Source of the DNA: Nocardioides baekrokdamisoli
GTDB taxonomy: Bacteria; Actinomycetota; Actinomycetes; Propionibacteriales; Nocardioidaceae
Length of the DNA: 64,000 nt
Assembly (NCBI RefSeq): GCF_003945325.1
Contig: NZ_AP019307.1
Span: 2,046,001 to 2,110,000 of the forward strand
Direction of reading: 5' to 3'
Made by a program: the position numbers and the translations under genes. Shown here one piece after another: positions 60,536-64,000 of the stretch (positions within the stretch are counted from its first letter, which is position 1; every line of letters starts with the position of its first letter). The notes under the pieces were generated by a model. That model saw only the letters and a list, made by a program, of their open reading frames with translations. It was not told the DNA's origin and searched no databases.

Positions 60536-61707
60536 CACCGTCTCGACAGGCTCGACGATCGGTGCCTGAGCTCGTCGAGGGCCAGCCCGTGTTGAGCGTG
60601 ATCGTCCCCGTCTTCAACGTCGTGGACTATCTGGTCGAATGCCTCGACTCGATCGTGGCGCAGCCGTTCGAGGGCGTCCATGTGATCATCGTCGACGACG
60701 GGTCCACGGACGGATCGGCCGAACTGGCCCGGGAGTACGCGGAGGGCCGCGCGAACTTCGAGTTCTTCGAGCAGCCGAACTCAGGCGTCTCGATCGCGCG
60801 CAACACCGCGCTCGAGCGCGTACGCACGCCCTATCTGACGTTCGTCGACCCGGACGACGTCTTGCCGCCGGACGCCTGGTCGACGATGTTCTCGACGCTG
60901 CGAGCGTCCGGCTCGGACTTCGTCGTCGGCGCTGTGGAGCGGCTCGAGGGGGACCGGCGTTATCAGACGCCGTCGATGATCCGGACTCAGCGACTGACCG
61001 GCCGCCGACAGACGATCGAGTCGGTGCCGTTGATGCTCACCGACGTCTTCGTCTGGAACAAGATCTTCGTCACCGACTTCTGGCGGGAGGCCGGGATCAT
61101 CTTCCCGCCCCGCACGCGCTACCAGGATCAGGTCGCCCTCACCGATGCCTACCTCAAGGCGTCCGCCTTCGACGTCATCGACGAGATCGTGTACGAGTGG
61201 CGCCACCGGCCGTCCGAGAACTCGGCCACCCAGACCCGCAAGACCCTGGCCAACTTGCAGGAGCGGATCAACACCAAGCGGATGACCCTCGAGCTCGTCG
61301 AGGCGTACGGCAACGCCGATGTCACCCGGGTGTTGGAGACCGAGATCCTGCCGGTCGACATGTGGGAGTACTGCGAGGCGGCGCACGACTGCTCCGACGA
61401 GTTCTGGGACCTGCTGGTGTCTGCGTTCCGGGAGTTCTGGGGTGGCGATCGGATCGCCTTCACCGAGGCGATGATCCCGCCGCACGAGCGACTGATGGGG
61501 TGGCTCGCCAGCCAGGACCGTCGCGCCGACCTGATTGCACTCTTCGAATGGCTCCCGACGCTCACCGAGGCGCCGATCAGGGACGACCTGCTGATCCATC
61601 CGTGGTTCGACGAGCCCGGGATGCCCCTTTTCCCCGAGGTCCGCTACCCCGAACCGCGACGCTCCGTCGCTGACCGCGTCCGCGCACGTCTCCGCCGACG
61701 GGGCTGA
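60532..61707 (+). CDS. Family 2 glycosyltransferase
   Basis: The protein has 391 residues. GT2 domain: LSVIVPVFNVVDYLVECLDS, IIVDDGSTDGSAELAREYA, SGVSIARNTAL and FVDPDDVLPPDAW (DxD). The first 18 residues (MTPSRQARRSVPELVEGQ) come from a dispersed actinobacterial repeat inserted at the 5' end, so the native start may be further in. Last gene of the glycan trio. Confidence 0.85.
   Translation: MTPSRQARRSVPELVEGQPVLSVIVPVFNVVDYLVECLDSIVAQPFEGVHVIIVDDGSTDGSAELAREYAEGRANFEFFEQPNSGVSIARNTALERVRTPYLTFVDPDDVLPPDAWSTMFSTLRASGSDFVVGAVERLEGDRRYQTPSMIRTQRLTGRRQTIESVPLMLTDVFVWNKIFVTDFWREAGIIFPPRTRYQDQVALTDAYLKASAFDVIDEIVYEWRHRPSENSATQTRKTLANLQERINTKRMTLELVEAYGNADVTRVLETEILPVDMWEYCEAAHDCSDEFWDLLVSAFREFWGGDRIAFTEAMIPPHERLMGWLASQDRRADLIALFEWLPTLTEAPIRDDLLIHPWFDEPGMPLFPEVRYPEPRRSVADRVRARLRRRG
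60546..60584 (+). repeat. REP-like element at the 5' end of a glycosyltransferase gene
   Basis: CTCGACAGGCTCGACGATCG followed by GTGCCTGAGCTCGTCGAGGG forms the imperfect stem CTCGAC / GTCGAG. This is the PELVEG-encoding repeat type common in actinobacterial genomes. Confidence 0.6.
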
Positions 61708-61708
61708 C

Positions 61709-61780
61709 GCCGAAACCCGACATCCGTCGGGCCGAAACCCGGCATCCGTCAGGTCGAAACCCGACATCCGTCAGGCCGAG
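61709..61780. repeat. Tandem repeat, 22-bp unit, three copies plus a partial
   Basis: Units at 61709, 61731 and 61753 share the core GAAACCCGACATCCGTC (second unit has GGCA), then GCCGAG. The core GAAACCCG also occurs in the 43904 palindrome. It is located after the glycosyltransferase stop and may act as terminator or recombination site. Confidence 0.8.
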
Positions 61781-61889
61781 TGTGACCAACCCCACGGCCG
61801 CCGCCGATTCCCGCTCGTCACGCCGCCCGCGTACGATCGTCAGTAGTCAATGAGTAGTCCGGTACCCCTGGTGGACTGGAACGAAAAGG

Positions 61890-62972
61890 ATGAGTCAGAT
61901 GACCCGTATCGGGGTGATCGGAGCAGGCCGCGTCGGCGCGGTCCTCGCTGCCGGTTTTGCGCAGGCTGGGCACGAGATCGTTGCCATCGCCGGTGAGTCC
62001 TCCGCATCGCGTACGCGCGCGGCTGCCTTGCTCCCGGGTGTGCCGATCAAGAAGCCGACCGCCGTTGCCAAGTCCGCGGACGTCCTGTTCCTCACCGTCC
62101 CCGACGACATGCTCGCCAACCTCGTGACCGTACTGGCCGACAGCGGCGCCATCCGCCCGGGTCAGATCGTCATCCATACCTCGGGTCGCCACGGCCTCGC
62201 CGTCCTTGAGCCCGCCCGAAAGGCCGGTGCCACGACCATCGCGTTCCACCCGGCTCTCACCTTCACCGGCACCGAACTCGACCTCGCCCGTCTCCCGGAG
62301 TGCGTCATCGGACTGACCGCGGAGGAGGGCGTACGCGAGTTCGCCGAGGGCTTGGTCGCCGATCTCGGCGCTCGACCGATGTGGGTCGAGGAGAGCGCGC
62401 GGACGCTGTATCACGCAGCTCTCGCCCACGGCTCGAACCACCTGGTCACGCTGGTGACCGAGGCGATGGAGATCCTCAGCGCCGCCGGCGCCACCGACCC
62501 GGCCGGCACCCTGCGACCGCTGCTGACGGCCGCCCTCGAGAACGCACTCGAGAAGGGTGACGCCGCCCTCACCGGACCGATGGTGCGCGGCGACGCCGGT
62601 ACGATCAGCGCCCACCTGACCGAGTTGGAGGAGCACGCCCCCCAGACGGTCTCCTCGTACGTGGCCCTGGCGAAGGCCACGATGAGCCGGGTCGTCACCG
62701 ACGGCCGCCTCCTGCCGATCCGTGCCGCGAAGATCGCCCGGATCCTCAGCGACCACACGCAGGCCCAGCCGACCGAGTCCGACCTCATCGAGGCCGCGCC
62801 TGGATCCGGCGGCGCCACGCCGGCCGTGGCTCGCTTGAGCCGCGCCCTGCCTTCGTTGTCGGGCCTCGACGGGCCGCCGGCCCGCCTTCGGCCCTCCGCC
62901 TCGTCAGGACACACCTCAAGCGAACCGCGGGACGGCGGGCGCCGCCGGATCCAGGCGGAGGTCCGCCAGTGA
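61890..62972 (+). CDS. Rossmann-fold/DUF2520 protein, with repeat-derived tail
   Basis: The protein has 360 residues. NAD(P)-type Rossmann N-terminus IGVIGAGRVGAVLAAGF and a ProC-like second domain (HAALAHGSNHLVTLVTEAME) identify the DUF2520 group found before panC in actinobacteria. From about residue 304 the protein runs through a 161-bp inverted-repeat element (SGGATPAVARLSRALP and onward), so the native tail is probably lost or altered. Confidence 0.82.
   Translation: MSQMTRIGVIGAGRVGAVLAAGFAQAGHEIVAIAGESSASRTRAAALLPGVPIKKPTAVAKSADVLFLTVPDDMLANLVTVLADSGAIRPGQIVIHTSGRHGLAVLEPARKAGATTIAFHPALTFTGTELDLARLPECVIGLTAEEGVREFAEGLVADLGARPMWVEESARTLYHAALAHGSNHLVTLVTEAMEILSAAGATDPAGTLRPLLTAALENALEKGDAALTGPMVRGDAGTISAHLTELEEHAPQTVSSYVALAKATMSRVVTDGRLLPIRAAKIARILSDHTQAQPTESDLIEAAPGSGGATPAVARLSRALPSLSGLDGPPARLRPSASSGHTSSEPRDGGRRRIQAEVRQ
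62798..62958. repeat. Inverted-repeat element inside the DUF2520 coding region
   Basis: CGCCTGGATCCGGCGGCGCC (62798-62817) and its exact complement at 62939-62958 enclose about 120 bp. The element is translated as the protein's C-terminus and ends 10 bp before the panC GTG. Confidence 0.8.
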
Positions 62973-63814
62973 CGCTGCCGACGTTGCTCTCGAGCACCGC
63001 CGACGTACGCACCTTCCGTGCCGCGTCGCGCGACCAGCGCATCGCCTTCGTCCCGACGATGGGCGCACTGCACAACGGCCATGCCAGCCTGATGAAACTC
63101 GCCCGCGAGCGCGTCGGCGCAGACGGCATCGTGATCGTCTCGATCTTCGTGAACCCGTTGCAGTTCGGCGCCGGGGAGGATCTGGACCGGTACCCGCGCA
63201 CGCTCGAGGCCGACCTCAAGGTGTGCGAGCGCGAAGGCGTCGACGCCGTGTTCGCCCCGGCTGTCGATGATGTCTACCCGGGGGGTGAGCCGCAGGTACG
63301 CATCACTCCGGGGCCGCTCGCCGACATCCTTGAGGGTGCCGTACGCGAGGGCCACTTCGGCGGTGTCCTGACCGTCGTCGCGAAACTGTTCGGACTTGTC
63401 CAGCCCGATGTCGCCATCTTCGGCGAGAAGGACTACCAGCAGTTGGCCCTGATCCGCCGGATGGCTCAGGACCTCAACATGCCGATCGACATCGTCGGTG
63501 CTCCCACCGAGCGCGAGCCGGACGGGTTGGCGCTCTCGAGCCGCAACGTCTACCTGAGCCCCACGGACCGCCAGGTGGCTGCCAGCCTGAGCAGGGCGCT
63601 TCGCGCCGGTCAGGCCGCGGCGGCCGGTGGCGCCGAGGCCGCCGGGAAGGCCGCCAGCGCTGTCCTGGCGGAGGTCGGGATCGCCCCGGACTACCTCGTC
63701 GTGACCGCGAAGGACCTGTCCCAACCCGTACCTGGCGAAGGCCGGATGCTCATAGCTGCTCGAGTGGGAACAACCCGCTTGATCGACAACGTTTCACTCA
63801 CCATCGGAGGTTGA
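62969..63814 (+). CDS. panC: Pantoate--beta-alanine ligase
   Basis: GTG 62969 overlaps the DUF2520 gene by 4 bp. It has 281 residues. Motifs: [18 protein letters not shown] (ATP-binding HxGH-like), [33 protein letters not shown] and [10 protein letters not shown]. Final step of pantothenate synthesis, ATP-driven. Followed by panD. Confidence 0.96.
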   Translation: MTLPTLLSSTADVRTFRAASRDQRIAFVPTMGALHNGHASLMKLARERVGADGIVIVSIFVNPLQFGAGEDLDRYPRTLEADLKVCEREGVDAVFAPAVDDVYPGGEPQVRITPGPLADILEGAVREGHFGGVLTVVAKLFGLVQPDVAIFGEKDYQQLALIRRMAQDLNMPIDIVGAPTEREPDGLALSSRNVYLSPTDRQVAASLSRALRAGQAAAAGGAEAAGKAASAVLAEVGIAPDYLVVTAKDLSQPVPGEGRMLIAARVGTTRLIDNVSLTIGG

Positions 63815-63815
63815 C

Positions 63816-64000
63816 GTGCTGCGAACCATGATGAAGTCCAAGATCCACCGCGCGACGGTGACTCAGGCCGACCTGCATTACGTCGGCTCCGTCACGGTCG
63901 ACGAGGACCTGCTCGACGCCGCCGATCTGCTGGCCGGCGAGCTGGTCCACATCGTCGACGTCACCAACGGCGCGCGACTGGAGACGTACACGATCGCGGG
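63816..64000 (+). CDS. panD: Aspartate 1-decarboxylase precursor, cut by the window end
   Basis: GTG 63816 (or ATG 63828, [18 protein letters not shown]) starts an incomplete frame of about 61 residues. HYVGSVTVD contains the Gly-Ser self-cleavage site that forms the pyruvoyl cofactor. It makes beta-alanine for PanC. The C-terminal half lies beyond 64000. Confidence 0.93.
   Translation, partial: MLRTMMKSKIHRATVTQADLHYVGSVTVDEDLLDAADLLAGELVHIVDVTNGARLETYTIA

Noticed and set aside
57347..60538. 1063-residue reverse-strand frame
   Set aside because: It is the exact antisense of the large glycosyltransferase; high GC leaves the opposite frame open, and its sequence is low-complexity and Arg/Asp-rich.

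Overview
The window is high-GC actinobacterial DNA. Frequent GTG/TTG starts, TCGA/GTACGC-rich codon use and several actinobacterial gene orders support this: tilS-hpt-ftsH-folE-folP-folB-folK-DUF3180, and DUF2520-panC-panD. The flavour fits Propionibacteriales/Nocardioidaceae, but genus is inference.

Region 1 (1 to about 15.83 kb) is the unusual part. About 25 short genes on both strands, most of no known function, are each separated by one copy of a short repeat (consensus about GCGGCARATCMGTGCG). All copies lie in the same orientation whatever the direction of the genes. One unit of 258 bp (793-1050) is repeated with a single mismatch at 6846-7103, and the identity begins and ends at the GCGGCA core. 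Other units are diverged paralogues of each other. The contents are small lipoproteins, small membrane proteins, a secreted lectin and proteins resembling immunity/accessory families (DUF4265, Imm35/YrhB-like, SUFU-like). This looks like an integron-like gene cassette array, but the junction repeat lacks recognisable attC cores and no recombinase lies inside the window. An IS3-family element (13796-15096) interrupts the distal end, with a truncated gene on each side.

Region 2 (about 15.9-32.5 kb) is a catabolic block: HxlR regulator/MFS pump, thiolase, three SDRs, quinone-oxidoreductase-like enzyme, Old Yellow Enzyme, two alpha/beta hydrolases, two TetR regulators, GMC oxidoreductase, enoyl-CoA hydratase, acyl-CoA ligase and a CrtA-like oxygenase. 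It suggests activation, ring or side-chain oxidation and thiolysis of a hydrophobic substrate, unidentified here. It is bracketed by two copies of a sequence resembling the 3' half of tRNA-Thr(CGU), 16.4 kb apart, which look like attachment-site remnants.

Region 3 (32.7-39.3 kb) holds a surface SdrD-like repeat protein with a class F-type sortase, a class II Fic protein with an inverted-repeat operator, a lytic transglycosylase, a YciI-like protein and malate:quinone oxidoreductase with a clear terminator.

Region 4 (39.4-64 kb) is mostly core chromosome: a TPP riboswitch controlling a thiamine ABC transporter (thiBPQ-like), inorganic pyrophosphatase, a zinc metalloprotease-like protein, tilS, an inserted FAD oxidoreductase/sigma factor/membrane protein trio, hpt, ftsH, the folate cluster, three glycosyltransferases and the pantothenate genes. 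Several palindromic repeat elements are scattered here. The largest is a perfect 47-bp inverted repeat between folE and folP; another encodes the C-terminal tail of the DUF2520 protein.
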